64,000 nt of DNA from JAUWGC01 sp963753055 (GTDB lineage: Bacteria > Bacteroidota > Bacteroidia > Bacteroidales > B18-G4). The stretch spans positions 62,001 to 126,000 of the forward strand of contig CAVWAP010000009.1 in the NCBI GenBank assembly GCA_963753055.1, in the 5' to 3' direction. How positions within the stretch are numbered: the stretch's first letter is position 1; every line of letters begins with the position of its first letter. Below the pieces are notes generated by a model that was given only the letters and a program-made list of their open reading frames with translations, was not told the DNA's origin and ran no database searches. A program made the translations under genes and the position numbers. This document shows positions 45,550 through 55,397 of this stretch, in pieces.

Positions 45550-47551
45550 AATGTGCCACAACTACTTTTCTGATAGCAGTCTCTTCACCAGCCCTCAACC
45601 GTAGAAAATAAACCCCCGCAGGAAGTCCGCCGGCATCGAACGATAAAATGTATTCTCCCGGCCGCTGCACTTCACCCACCAAAGAACTCATTATTTGGCC
45701 GCGGACATCCAGTACCTGCAGGGAAACCGCTGAGATATCTGAGAGATGATATCTGATATCTGATATCTGATTTATTGGATTAGGGTTGATTGTGAGATTG
45801 AGATCAGGATTTATAATTAATTGATCAATCCCTATTCCCAGGATCTCATCAACACCGATATCATAATAATCTCCTTGAGGCCTGGGATCACCATCAATGT
45901 CATGATCAGGCGGGTAATAAGTTTTTCCAAACACTATAACTTCCTCAGCACCTGAATTATAGCAAGGACCTCCTTCAATATGACAGGAGTCGTTAATAAA
46001 TTCAGGATCCTGATAAATATTTCCCCGGCCATCCCAATTACCAAAGATCTCGTCAGTATCTATATCATTGGATTCAAGCCAGAGGTTCTCATAGCCTTGA
46101 TAATAAATGTCCTCACCAATACCAGTCCCGACATCATTACCCCAGAATATATTGTTCAGAAACACCGGGCATAATGAATCATAGGTAGATGGGAAATAGA
46201 TTGCACCACCATACCCTCCCGCGTAATTATTTAAAAATACATTGTTTGCAAACAAGCAACGTTGTGAAGTATTAATCCCAACAGATTGATTCACATATAT
46301 GGCTCCACCAAGCCATGACACCTCGTTATCGGACAATACATTATTGGTAAGCTCCACATTATATGCATTGAACAGATAAAAACAACCGGCACGTTCACCG
46401 GTATGACCGGTAACGAAATTACCATCGACAATTACCTTTGCTTCCATTGAATTGGCCACCGAAGAAGCTGCAGCCCACCCATAGACACCCTCGGCCATAT
46501 TTTCTTCAAATGTATTATTCAGAAGCCTGACATCTGCAGTGTCGTTTGTAAACCCTCTCAGGTTTACTACAGCCAACCCAACAGTATCACTTTGATGCTC
46601 GTTTTTATAGAAAGTATTGTTTTCTATAAGAACATCACCTGAAATGAACATCATCCGAATGCCTGACCCATAGGTTCTGGTTCCTATTGCTTTATTATGA
46701 TTAATGATATTGTTTTTTATCACAGTATGTGAATTATAGATGGCAAAACCAACCCCGTAAGCATAATATGCAGAGACAGTATTGTGTGTAACCTGGTTAT
46801 TGGCAAACAGCAAATTATCCAATTCTCCCAATGATTCACACGCAATTCCTCCACCTTCAGCGCTTTTTTTATCGCCTGAACAAGTGGCTTCATTCCTTGT
46901 TATTGTGTTGTTAAACACCCTAGCACTTGAACTGAGACATAGACCACCGCCAGCAGATACAGTAGTGGAACTGGCCACATTATCGGCAATATAATTATGG
47001 CCAATAACAATCCAGGGTTCAGTTGACATGCTTGTAGAATAGATACCACCACCCAGGGAAAAAGGATTATCATGAAGCTCATTATTGATAATCCTGTTGT
47101 GCATTATTTTAGCACCGGATTCATCTAATGAGATACCCCCTCCTACCATGCCATTTGGAAAGCTGCTATAGAGTCCCGAACCTCCCGTAATCGTAAATCC
47201 ACAGAGAATGGAAGTAGTATCTTCCCCACTGATAAATAATACTACCGCAGCACTGTCGGCATGTGCCGGCTGGCTTCCATCAATGATCGTGTTATAAATA
47301 TCATTGGTATCGCCGGTATTTATGAAATTACTGGCCACCGTAATGGCCTTACCACGGAAATTGATGTTCTCGTAGTAAGTATCAGGTGCAACAAGGACGG
47401 TGTCCCCGTTTGCTGCTGCATTAATACCTTCCTGGATGGTTGAGTAGTCCGCAGGAACATTTATCACCTGTGCATGTAGAGTGAAGAGTGAGGAGTGAAG
47501 GGTGAAGAGGAAGGCGGAAAGCATTGCTAATATTGTAATTTTCTTTTTCAT
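45548..47551 (-). CDS. T9SS-secreted right-handed parallel beta-helix protein, paralogue
   Basis: A 667-residue paralogue of the protein at 40822: the same start after the leader (VINVPADYSTIQEGINAA, YYENINFRGKAITVAS, TIIDGSQPAHADSA, TTSILCGFTITGGSG), beta-helix coils over about 95-560, and a T9SS type A domain (LTINPNPINQIS, LPAGVYFLRLRAGEETAIRKV). The insertion SDIRYHLSDISAV in the sorting domain again comes from the GATATCTGATATC repeat family. A duplicated secretion cargo; substrate unknown. Confidence 0.85.
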   Translation of the reverse strand: MKKKITILAMLSAFLFTLHSSLFTLHAQVINVPADYSTIQEGINAAANGDTVLVAPDTYYENINFRGKAITVASNFINTGDTNDIYNTIIDGSQPAHADSAAVVLFISGEDTTSILCGFTITGGSGLYSSFPNGMVGGGISLDESGAKIMHNRIINNELHDNPFSLGGGIYSTSMSTEPWIVIGHNYIADNVASSTTVSAGGGLCLSSSARVFNNTITRNEATCSGDKKSAEGGGIACESLGELDNLLFANNQVTHNTVSAYYAYGVGFAIYNSHTVIKNNIINHNKAIGTRTYGSGIRMMFISGDVLIENNTFYKNEHQSDTVGLAVVNLRGFTNDTADVRLLNNTFEENMAEGVYGWAAASSVANSMEAKVIVDGNFVTGHTGERAGCFYLFNAYNVELTNNVLSDNEVSWLGGAIYVNQSVGINTSQRCLFANNVFLNNYAGGYGGAIYFPSTYDSLCPVFLNNIFWGNDVGTGIGEDIYYQGYENLWLESNDIDTDEIFGNWDGRGNIYQDPEFINDSCHIEGGPCYNSGAEEVIVFGKTYYPPDHDIDGDPRPQGDYYDIGVDEILGIGIDQLIINPDLNLTINPNPINQISDIRYHLSDISAVSLQVLDVRGQIMSSLVGEVQRPGEYILSFDAGGLPAGVYFLRLRAGEETAIRKVVVAH

Positions 47552-47559
47552 AATTAAAT

Positions 47560-47640
47560 GGTTATTGGTTGTTGGTTATTGGTTGTTGGTTGTTAGTTGA
47601 GTAACCAATAACTAATAACCAACAACAAACAACTGATTAA
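47560..47640. repeat. GGTTATTGGTTGTT inverted-repeat spacer, copy 2
   Basis: Second copy of the hairpin-forming spacer at 45464-45549, ending at the stop codon of a T9SS domain remnant rather than of a complete gene. Confidence 0.75.
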
Positions 47641-47700
47641 TGAGAAACTATTACTTTTCGAACTGCAAAAACATCGGCAGCACGAATACTATAAAGTTAG
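47638..47700 (-). pseudogene. Remnant of a T9SS C-terminal domain
   Basis: The minus strand reads RAADVFAVRKVIVSH and a stop, almost the same as the end of the beta-helix protein at 40822 (CAADVTAVRKIIVSH). Upstream of it there is no matching gene body, so it is the last 15 codons of a lost third member of the cluster. Confidence 0.7.
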
Positions 47701-47779
47701 GTAGTAAGGATGGTGAAAATCTACCAGAGATGTTTCAAATAATGCAAGAAATGTTTCACTTTGCACCCTGAAGTTGGTA

Positions 47780-47822
47780 CGCGTTACAAACGCGTCATGA
47801 GAAAGCACGCGTTACAAACGCG
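47780..47822. repeat. Two CGCGTTACAAACGCG palindromes
   Basis: Identical 15-base palindromes (6-bp stem, ACA loop) at 47780-47794 and 47808-47822, 30 bases before the stop of the hybrid regulator, which reads toward them. They could act as a hairpin at the 3' end of its transcript. Confidence 0.6.
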
Positions 47823-47852
47823 CGCTATCGGGCCAGGGGGTGAGGTTATAAA

Positions 47853-50800
47853 TTACAGTTTCGCATATTCCCTTGGTGATACTCCAAACTGCTTCTTAAA
47901 GCACTCGGCGAAATAGGATGGATTGTTGAACCCGACAGCATAAGCTATCTGGGCTATATTGTCAGCCTTCTCTTTAATCATCCTGGCGGCATGACTCAGG
48001 CGAATGGAACGAATGAACTCCAGTGCGGAGAGATTTAGCAATCCTTTCAGCTTGCGATATAACTGAACCTTGCTCATTGCCATGTCGATCATGAATTCCT
48101 CCACACTGTAGCCGGCATCATCAAGGTGCTTCTCAACAGCCTGAAAACCTTTTTGGAGAAATTGCTCATCAGTTGCGTTGATGGTATTCTCAAGCAGCTG
48201 TGGGAATGGTGTAAAATCACTTCTGCTGAATTTCTTTTGGAATTGTTGCCGCCATCGTCTCCTCTGTTCAATTATATTCCTTACTCGTAACATCAACTCA
48301 TCCGCCTCAAATGGCTTGACCATAAAATCGTCGGCACCCGTTTCCAATCCTTCCATTTTGCTTTCCTGAGAAGCTTTTGCAGTAAGTATAATTACAGGGA
48401 TATGGCTGGTCCGCTCATCAAGCTTTAATGCCTTGCAAAACTCATACCCGTCCATCCGGGGCATCATCACATCGCTGATGACAAGGTCCGGGATATGGGC
48501 AATTGCATTCTCCAGTCCCACTTCCCCATCAACGGCTTCGATCACCTGGTATTCAGCTTCAAGATAGTCGCGAATATAAGCACGCATGTCGGCGTTGTCT
48601 TCTACAATGAGGATTATGGGCTTGTCAGAGGTAATATCAGTTGCCAGTTGTTGGTTGTCAGTTGACAAAGGTTCTGAGTAAGATACATCGCCCTGCGCTT
48701 TGCGTTCTGCGCTCTGCGTTTTGACTTCATCTGAAAGATGTTCATCTCCAGGCAGCAGAAAAACATCAAACCTGCTCCCTACTCCTATCTCACTACTAAC
48801 TTCTATATGGCCATGATGCAACTCAACCAGCTCCTTTGCCAAAGCCAATCCGATTCCGGTACCTTCAGAATCAGCCTTATACCCATTATCAGCCTGGTAA
48901 AAACGATCAAAGATGTGGGGCAATTGATCTTCAGGGATACCTGAACCTGTGTCAGATACCGAAATGACAATACACTTTTCTGGCAAGTTGACGGTTGACC
49001 CTTCGACAAGCTCAGGGCAGGCTAGTTGACGGTTGACAATATCTTTTTTGTCAACTGTCAACTGCCTACTGTCAACTTTAACCTCGATCAGCCCACCGGC
49101 CTTAGTAAACTTAAAAGCATTCGAAAGAAGATTGTACAGTATCTTCTCCACCTTATCCTGATCCGCCCACAGCATGATCCTGTCTTTTTCAGATTCAAAT
49201 CTAAGCTTGATATTTTTCTGCTTAGCCAATGACTCAAAAGACTGCGTATACCATTTCGTCAGCTGAACAATATCCAACTCACTGGCCTGCAGATGTTCGT
49301 GACCTGATTCCAATTTGGATATGCTCAATAGCTGGTTAATCAACTCCTGCAGACGGTGAGCATTGCGCCGCATGACACCAAGGTCTTTCTGGCAATCCTC
49401 ATCAGGTGTTCTGGCAATAAGCTTGTCGAGTGGTCCCAGGATTAATGTCAGTGGTGTGCGGAACTCATGAGAGATATTGGCAAAAAAGCGTGATTTAAGG
49501 CGGTTTAATTCGCCTAACTTGTTCTTCTCAACCTGCTCAAGTTCAAGACTTTGTTTCAGTCTCTGCCGCTTCAAATCATAATAGCGGAGCGCTAAGAGCA
49601 AAGCGCTGAGCCCAATGCCATATAGCGTATAAGCCCACCATGTCCGCCAGGGTGGTGGATGGATTATTATGGTCAGGGAAGCACCTTCTTCATTCCAGTA
49701 CCAGTGGTTATTGGTGCCCTTTACTCTAAAGGTATAAGTGCCCGGTGGAACTGAGGTGTAATTTGCAGTGCGTGATACACCATTGAACACCCAGTCCTCA
49801 TCAATGCCCTCAAGCATATATGCATAGTTATTGGCCATTGGATTATAGAAGTCCATTGCAGAAAAAGTAAAGGAGAAAAAGTTTTGATCATAATTTAAAT
49901 CCAGGACTTTGCAATGGGATATATTGCTGTCCAGCTCTGCAGGCTTGTTTTTGATCTTGAAATCAGTTATAGCCAGGGGAGGCAAACTTTTATTTGGTTC
50001 TCTGATACTATCGGGGTGGAACCTCAAAAAACCTCTTGATATAGTTGCCTGGCCCCCACAATACAAATATCCATGCTTATCGTAATAAAATGTATTTCTT
50101 ATATAGAAACTATATGGTAATCCATCATAAGAAGACATCCTAAGGAGTTTATCCTGTGTGCTATCGGCCGGGTTATAATACATCAATCCATATGCCCATA
50201 CAAACCAAAAAATTCCATTCTTATCACACGTGAATGAATAGATCTTCTGGTCATTGGGCTTATTAAAATGGTCAACAGGTGCAATGCTGTCTGATTCCCG
50301 GTCGTACTTGAATAATGATTCTTCAGACATAAACCAGATTTTACCATGATTATCTTCAAGGACGTATCTTGCATTGTATTCCTCAGTATATCTTTGCCTG
50401 TAATCCCTGTGAAAGTATTGTTCGAAAGTAAAAGAAGGCATGTTGTTCAGGTTGATCTTAAAAACACCATTATTCCTTGTAACCGCCCATAAGAATCCTT
50501 GAGAATCAATAAGAACATCATTAACCGGATCATATATTCTGTTCAGGCATTGAAGACTATTGTCTTCTAAAAGTCTTGCTTCAATAAGGCCTCCAAAGGT
50601 TGCCAACCATATTTTGTCATCCTTATCAACAATAATTTCAACCAGACTTGAACGACCTAAATCCAGGTCAATTGGTTGAAAAGTTTTCGATTCAATTTCA
50701 AACAGGCACAGTCCGGTTGGACCGGCCAGCATCCAGATCCTTCCTTTATGATCCTCATAAATTTGTTTAAACCTATTGTATCCATTTGAATTTGGTTCAC

Positions 50801-52040
50801 CCGATGATATCCGGTAATTCTTCATGAAGCAGAAGCTCTTATCGTACTCGTAAAGACCATCGGAAAATGATCCAACCCAAAGATGATCATGATCATCCCT
50901 GTAAAAACATGATGCAGGCACATATTCTATCGAGTCCGGATAGGAATGCATAAATTCCGGCTGGAATGGATAATCAACAAGGTCGACAATGGTTAAGCCT
51001 TCAAGACCTGCCCAGAGTATATCATTATCATCAATGTACAAATAACTGACCGGGCCTGTATTCGTCACTTCCGGATAACCATTTTTCGAATTGAAATGTG
51101 TCAGGATGTCTCTTTCAATATCATATACCTTTAACCCAGCTATAGTCCCAATCCAAAGTTGATGTTTTATGCCATTATGATATTCAGCTATGCAAAGGAT
51201 TTGTTCATCATGATCGGATCCTGGTTTATCCGGATTACTTGTTCTGATATGTTCCCAGGTGCCTGCATTCCTGTTATACTTTATCACACCTATCTTAGTA
51301 CCAAACCACATGTTGCCTTTAGCATCCTCCAATACGCATTGATAGGAATCAGTGCCTTCCGGGAAATCAATCCCGGTGTTCACTTCATGGAATGTGTACT
51401 TAGTACGATCAAACTGGAATAATCCATGAGCGGTCCCAATCCAGAAGATACCATAACTATCAATACAAAAACTTCTGACATTATTGCAATTATGATCGTT
51501 CGTGTCCTGGCATTTAATACTAAAGTTTCTAAAAGCCTCACTTCCTTGATCAAATCGAGATATCCCCCCATCGTTTGAACCAATCCAGATGTATCCGTTC
51601 TCATCCTTTAATAAATCGTGGACATAGTTGCCGAATATACTTTCTGGATCATCCGGATCATGATAATAGCGTATATATTGATCCGTATGTCGATCATGCC
51701 TAATCAGGCCTTCTCCTAAGGTACCAATGAACAAATTCCCATGATCATCTTCCAGTATCGGCCTGCAAAACCTGGAAGAATTGTTAAATGTTGAATCCTT
51801 CAGAAAGGCAGGGAATCGCTTGGCTTCGTATCCATCCCATCTAATAAATCCATGGTCAAAGGTTATCCACACGAATCCATCTGAATCCTTGTAGATGTAT
51901 TGCAGCCAATCCGTCATAAGACCATCGGCAGCCAGCACACGTCCGATGATGTTAAGCTGCGGCTTTTTTTGTGCAATAGTAAAGCAGGATAAGGAGAAAA
52001 GAAAAGCTATCGTAACAAGTATTTTTATAAACCTGTTCAT
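47853..52040 (-). CDS. Hybrid two-component system sensor-regulator (HTCS)
   Basis: A 1395-residue one-protein two-component system. Signal peptide (ending TIAQ), periplasmic Reg_prop propeller repeats (about 40-700; DSDGFVWITFDHGFIRWDG, NGYIWIGSNDGGISRFD), a Y_Y_Y domain (about 723-785; LEGIDEDWVFNGVSRTANYT), one membrane helix (about 800-820), HisKA with the phospho-His in ANISHEFRTPLT (about 855), HATPase (NLLSNAFKFTKAGG, SDTGSGIPED, GTGIGLALAKEL), a receiver domain with Asp in DLVISDVMMPRMDG, and an AraC HTH (AYAVGFNNPSYFAECFKKQFG). HTCS proteins usually sense oligosaccharides and activate polysaccharide-use genes. Residues about 988-1022 and 1105-1138 are encoded by dispersed repeats inserted in frame. 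Confidence 0.93.
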   Translation of the reverse strand: MNRFIKILVTIAFLFSLSCFTIAQKKPQLNIIGRVLAADGLMTDWLQYIYKDSDGFVWITFDHGFIRWDGYEAKRFPAFLKDSTFNNSSRFCRPILEDDHGNLFIGTLGEGLIRHDRHTDQYIRYYHDPDDPESIFGNYVHDLLKDENGYIWIGSNDGGISRFDQGSEAFRNFSIKCQDTNDHNCNNVRSFCIDSYGIFWIGTAHGLFQFDRTKYTFHEVNTGIDFPEGTDSYQCVLEDAKGNMWFGTKIGVIKYNRNAGTWEHIRTSNPDKPGSDHDEQILCIAEYHNGIKHQLWIGTIAGLKVYDIERDILTHFNSKNGYPEVTNTGPVSYLYIDDNDILWAGLEGLTIVDLVDYPFQPEFMHSYPDSIEYVPASCFYRDDHDHLWVGSFSDGLYEYDKSFCFMKNYRISSGEPNSNGYNRFKQIYEDHKGRIWMLAGPTGLCLFEIESKTFQPIDLDLGRSSLVEIIVDKDDKIWLATFGGLIEARLLEDNSLQCLNRIYDPVNDVLIDSQGFLWAVTRNNGVFKINLNNMPSFTFEQYFHRDYRQRYTEEYNARYVLEDNHGKIWFMSEESLFKYDRESDSIAPVDHFNKPNDQKIYSFTCDKNGIFWFVWAYGLMYYNPADSTQDKLLRMSSYDGLPYSFYIRNTFYYDKHGYLYCGGQATISRGFLRFHPDSIREPNKSLPPLAITDFKIKNKPAELDSNISHCKVLDLNYDQNFFSFTFSAMDFYNPMANNYAYMLEGIDEDWVFNGVSRTANYTSVPPGTYTFRVKGTNNHWYWNEEGASLTIIIHPPPWRTWWAYTLYGIGLSALLLALRYYDLKRQRLKQSLELEQVEKNKLGELNRLKSRFFANISHEFRTPLTLILGPLDKLIARTPDEDCQKDLGVMRRNAHRLQELINQLLSISKLESGHEHLQASELDIVQLTKWYTQSFESLAKQKNIKLRFESEKDRIMLWADQDKVEKILYNLLSNAFKFTKAGGLIEVKVDSRQLTVDKKDIVNRQLACPELVEGSTVNLPEKCIVISVSDTGSGIPEDQLPHIFDRFYQADNGYKADSEGTGIGLALAKELVELHHGHIEVSSEIGVGSRFDVFLLPGDEHLSDEVKTQSAERKAQGDVSYSEPLSTDNQQLATDITSDKPIILIVEDNADMRAYIRDYLEAEYQVIEAVDGEVGLENAIAHIPDLVISDVMMPRMDGYEFCKALKLDERTSHIPVIILTAKASQESKMEGLETGADDFMVKPFEADELMLRVRNIIEQRRRWRQQFQKKFSRSDFTPFPQLLENTINATDEQFLQKGFQAVEKHLDDAGYSVEEFMIDMAMSKVQLYRKLKGLLNLSALEFIRSIRLSHAARMIKEKADNIAQIAYAVGFNNPSYFAECFKKQFGVSPREYAKL
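48975..49078. repeat. Dispersed palindromic repeats inserted in the HATPase coding region
   Basis: TTGACGGTTGAC / GTCAACTGTCAAC arms surround CCTTCGACAAGCTCAGGGCAGG (given here as the family name only; about 22 bases at 48998-49020). In the reading frame this adds RQLACPELVEGSTVN between HATPase strands. The CPELVEG peptide is a known sign of such palindromes inside coding DNA. Confidence 0.7.
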
Positions 52041-52149
52041 TAAACAGTGTGGCCGGGTTAATAAAGGTTTGATAAAGAGGTAAATATACTAAAAATTAGT
52101 ATTGAAAGCAAATCAATCAAGCTATAGGTTATAAGTTATAGGTTATAGG

Positions 52150-52936
52150 TTATATTTATTTCGTAATAGGTTATATCACTCACAAAAGCCTGGTTTACAC
52201 CTGTAACTTCAATTTCCTTTAGGTAATTTGGAAAACGAGTTACACCGGTACTATCTGTAGTTTTTCTAAAATTCTTTTTTGCTTTACTCTTAATCCATTG
52301 GGATAGCAGATTTGCTCAAATTGATCTCGACCTAGATGAGTAGTCTGAACTTTCCTATAAATATCTCTGGCTGACATCCTGGGATGATCTTCTCGAACCT
52401 GACGAACCAAATGTATAATCTGTTGCTGTTCTTCTTGTTTATACATTCTCCTTTTAAGCATTTGATGAAAGCTTTGTTTACTGATATTTAGAAAACTTCA
52501 TAAAGATCTTTCATTTTCCATCGGTGCTTTTCTTTGTGGTATTTGAACCAGACGAGGGTTTCGAACCTAATTTTTTTTTAATATCAATATTATATCGTTG
52601 CTCGGCTATTTCGATCATTTTTTCTTTAAAGTCAATCCTAATCTGCTTTTGACCAACGATTCGTTCAAGCTCTTTTATTTGCTCTTCTAAGGCTTTGATC
52701 TTTAGTGTATCACTCTTTGGTTCAACAACTTGTTTGTGTTGTCTCTTTGCCATAGTTGAGTATTTAAATATCCATCTATAAACAGATGTACTGCTAACAT
52801 GATAGGTATTACATACATCTGTAATCGTAATTAAGTTTTTTTCTAAGTCTCTTACAATTTTTTTTTTATAGATTCACTAAAGTAACGATTTTGTCTAATG
52901 TTCGTGTTCTTCTATAAAAATGTTGTTATTTTTCAT
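52150..52936 (-). pseudogene. IS3-family transposase remnant (OrfA and start of OrfB)
   Basis: OrfA starts at 52936 but shifts frame soon after. Its HTH reads RYFSESIKKKIVRDLEKN only if one base is added to a run of ten A. It then continues VSSTSVYRWIFKYS and the coiled coil KALEEQIKELERIVGQKQ, RIDFKEKMIEIAEQRYNIDI to a stop at 52511. OrfB starts MYKQEEQQQIIHLVRQVR, PRMSARDIYRKVQ, shifts frame at RVKQKR, continues TTDSTGVTRFPNYL, and ends just after the first catalytic Asp (SDITYYEI), where an ATAACCTATAACCT tandem repeat begins. The catalytic core is therefore lost. Confidence 0.8.
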
Positions 52937-53064
52937 AATAATACGTTATTTTTGGTCAACGTATTTCAGGCACCGACAAGTTGTAAATTCTATATTGTAA
53001 ATTGTAAATTATTTGCTGGTTATTGGTTAAATTTACATGGAAAATGTAGAATCTAGAATCTAGA

Positions 53065-54525
53065 ATGAGCAATGTAAAACTTTCAATATCGATTTTCATC
53101 CTGATTATCTCTGTGATCATTGTTGTTCTTCTTTTCGGAAAGGAGCGCGAACCAAACATTCTGCTCATCGTGGTCGATGACCTGGGCTATGCTGACATGA
53201 GCTGTACCGGGCTGGCCTATGATGTCAATACTCCCAATATCGATAATCTGGCGGAGTCAGGTATACGCTTCACCCAGGCATACGCCACCTCTCCCATCTG
53301 CAGCCCATCCCGCGCTTCCATCATCACAGGCTGCTACCAGCAACGCTGGGGAACATACTGGTACGGCGGACCGGGCCTGCATGAAGAAAAGTATATGACT
53401 ATTCCTGAAATCCTGAAGGAGAATGATTATGTTACCGGGTATATCGGGAAGGTGCATTACGGTTCACACGACTCAGACACTTCACACCGAAGCTTTCCAC
53501 TCAACCATGGATTTGATTATTTCATGGGACATACTTCCGCACGCAAGCATTATTTCAACCATAAAAAGGAGCTTGAAGATGCCTTTATGGTGGTTAAGGA
53601 GGAGCATGACAAATGGGGGCAAAGCCTGAGACAGCAACCCCTCTGGAAGAATTATAAAAAAGAAGACACGATAGGATTTACCACCGAAATATTTGGTAAC
53701 CATGCCTGTGACTTTATTGAAACGCATAAACATAAAAAATTCTTCCTGCAGCTTTCCTTCAATGCAGTGCACAACTTCACCCACCAGCTCCCTGAAGATT
53801 ACCTCCGGGATAAGAACCTGGCAGGGTACCACGACTGGGACCCGGCCACGGAGGATTATTATGAATGGTACAGGGCAGGACGAAAACCAAATAACCCGGA
53901 AGGCAGGGAACATTACCTTGGGCAGTTATATTTCCTTGATAAGGCAATAGGGAAGGTTATCAATTATCTTAAAACCACAGGGCTATCAAAACATACCTTG
54001 ATCATTTTTATCAGTGATAACGGGGGATCTACACCTATCTATGCCAACAATTATCCGCTTCGTGGTTCAAAATATGTACTTTACGAAGGGGGGATCAGGG
54101 TGCCAATGATCATCTCATACCCTAAAGGATATTTATCAGATAAGATTTTTAATAATGTAGTGAGTGCAATGGATATTTTACCTACGATATGTGCATTTAC
54201 CGGATGCCAGATACCGGATTATGTTGATGGGATTGATCTAAACCCATTGCTTACAGGACAAGATAAGCAACTGCATCATGAGGAATTATTTTGGGATACC
54301 AGGCAGGAAACAGCAGCCAGGATAGGAGACCATAAACTAAGAACAGCATCAGATGATGCAAATGCAAAATTTGAGATGGTAGAGATTGAACTGGGAGAAT
54401 ATCTTTATGACCTGGAAGCTGATCCAGGGGAAAAGACTAATCTTGCTGATTCACTCCCTAAAACCTATTTGGAACTGAATAATGCATTTAATAATTGGAA
54501 GAACAGGGTGAGGGAGAAGAGATAA
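53065..54525 (+). CDS. Sulfatase (arylsulfatase type)
   Basis: A 486-residue enzyme with an N-terminal signal/anchor helix (residues 5-24). It has the sulfatase pattern: NILLIVVDDLGYADMSC with metal-binding Asp residues, then PICSPSRASIITG with Cys79 in C-x-P-x-R, the residue matured to formylglycine, and FISDNGGS with the second metal Asp/Asn pair. The C-terminal sub-domain is normal (YLYDLEADPGEKTNL). Sulfatases of this group remove sulfate from algal or host polysaccharides. In an anaerobe the modification would need an anSME enzyme encoded elsewhere. Together with the GH109-like gene and the HTCS it points to glycan breakdown. No adjacent SusC/SusD genes. Confidence 0.92.
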   Translation: MSNVKLSISIFILIISVIIVVLLFGKEREPNILLIVVDDLGYADMSCTGLAYDVNTPNIDNLAESGIRFTQAYATSPICSPSRASIITGCYQQRWGTYWYGGPGLHEEKYMTIPEILKENDYVTGYIGKVHYGSHDSDTSHRSFPLNHGFDYFMGHTSARKHYFNHKKELEDAFMVVKEEHDKWGQSLRQQPLWKNYKKEDTIGFTTEIFGNHACDFIETHKHKKFFLQLSFNAVHNFTHQLPEDYLRDKNLAGYHDWDPATEDYYEWYRAGRKPNNPEGREHYLGQLYFLDKAIGKVINYLKTTGLSKHTLIIFISDNGGSTPIYANNYPLRGSKYVLYEGGIRVPMIISYPKGYLSDKIFNNVVSAMDILPTICAFTGCQIPDYVDGIDLNPLLTGQDKQLHHEELFWDTRQETAARIGDHKLRTASDDANAKFEMVEIELGEYLYDLEADPGEKTNLADSLPKTYLELNNAFNNWKNRVREKR

Positions 54526-54572
54526 AAGAGAAGAGAGAAGAGAGAAGAGAGAAGAGAGAAGAGAAAAGAGAT
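54516..54572. repeat. AGAGAAG tandem repeat
   Basis: About seven copies of the 7-base unit AGAGAAG start at the stop codon of the sulfatase gene and continue into the spacer before the methyltransferase gene. Confidence 0.75.
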
Positions 54573-54648
54573 TGATTTGAACCTTGAACGGAGAACTGAC
54601 AACTGACAACTGACAACTGTCTATTAATAGTATAAAAATCTCTATATA

Positions 54649-55284
54649 ATGAAACGACTGGGAGAAGATCATGGCGATGATGTCTTTATGACGGGAGATG
54701 ACGCAAGGAAGTATCATGAACACGTAAAAGGATCCTCACCAAGGAGGTTTGCTGAGTTTCTAAAAGCCTTAAAAAAGCTGGATGTGAAAGGCAGTTACCT
54801 GGATGTTGGTGCCGGACCCGGATTTGTGACAGGAATGGTTGCCCGGCAGCACCCTGATGCTAAAATCACCGGGATGGATATCTCACCGGAGATGGTTAAG
54901 ATTGCCAATGAAGTGATACAAGAAGGGTATAAGGAGCGAATCAATTATGTTGTTGGGGATGCCTGCGACAGGAGCACCTTGACCGGACTTAAAAAATATG
55001 ACCTGATCTTCTCAACCTTCACCATGCACCATTGGCCAGATGCAAAAGAAGCACTGAGGAATCTCTATACTCTGCTTAATGATAATGGCGTTATTTACAT
55101 TTACGACCTCAAGCGTGTCTGGTGGCTTTATTATTGGGGATCAGAGAGTGGGTTCCTGAAGTCGGTACGAGCTTCTTATACGAAAAAAGAACTTGAGAAG
55201 ATGCTTAAAGAGATTGACATCAAGGACTTTACAATAAAAACAGTGCCACCATTCTTTTTGCAGAATGTTATTATTAGGAAGTGA
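54649..55284 (+). CDS. Class I SAM-dependent methyltransferase
   Basis: A 211-residue protein with the SAM-binding motif YLDVGAGPGFVTGMVARQ (motif I, about 54-70), ITGMDISPEMVKIAN (acidic loop, about 82-96) and a later LIFSTFTMHHWPDAKEALR (motif IV region), as in methyltransferase type 11 proteins. The substrate cannot be told. The start MKRLGEDHGDD follows a repeat-filled spacer. It is followed 114 bases later by a small zinc-ribbon gene on the same strand. Confidence 0.85.
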   Translation: MKRLGEDHGDDVFMTGDDARKYHEHVKGSSPRRFAEFLKALKKLDVKGSYLDVGAGPGFVTGMVARQHPDAKITGMDISPEMVKIANEVIQEGYKERINYVVGDACDRSTLTGLKKYDLIFSTFTMHHWPDAKEALRNLYTLLNDNGVIYIYDLKRVWWLYYWGSESGFLKSVRASYTKKELEKMLKEIDIKDFTIKTVPPFFLQNVIIRK

Positions 55285-55330
55285 ACACTGAACACTGATC
55301 TACTGACGTGTCAGTGTTCAGTGTTCACAA
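55285..55330. repeat. CAGTGTTCAGTG oligomeric repeat
   Basis: GAACACTGAACACTGATC followed by its inverted form (GTCAGTGTTCAGTGTTCAC), immediately after the methyltransferase stop codon. It can fold as a hairpin and is followed by A-rich sequence. Confidence 0.7.
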
Positions 55331-55397
55331 AAAAAATTTGTAAAACAAAAAAAATTATATTTGTATAACTAATAAACCAGAACCGAATCAACAACCA

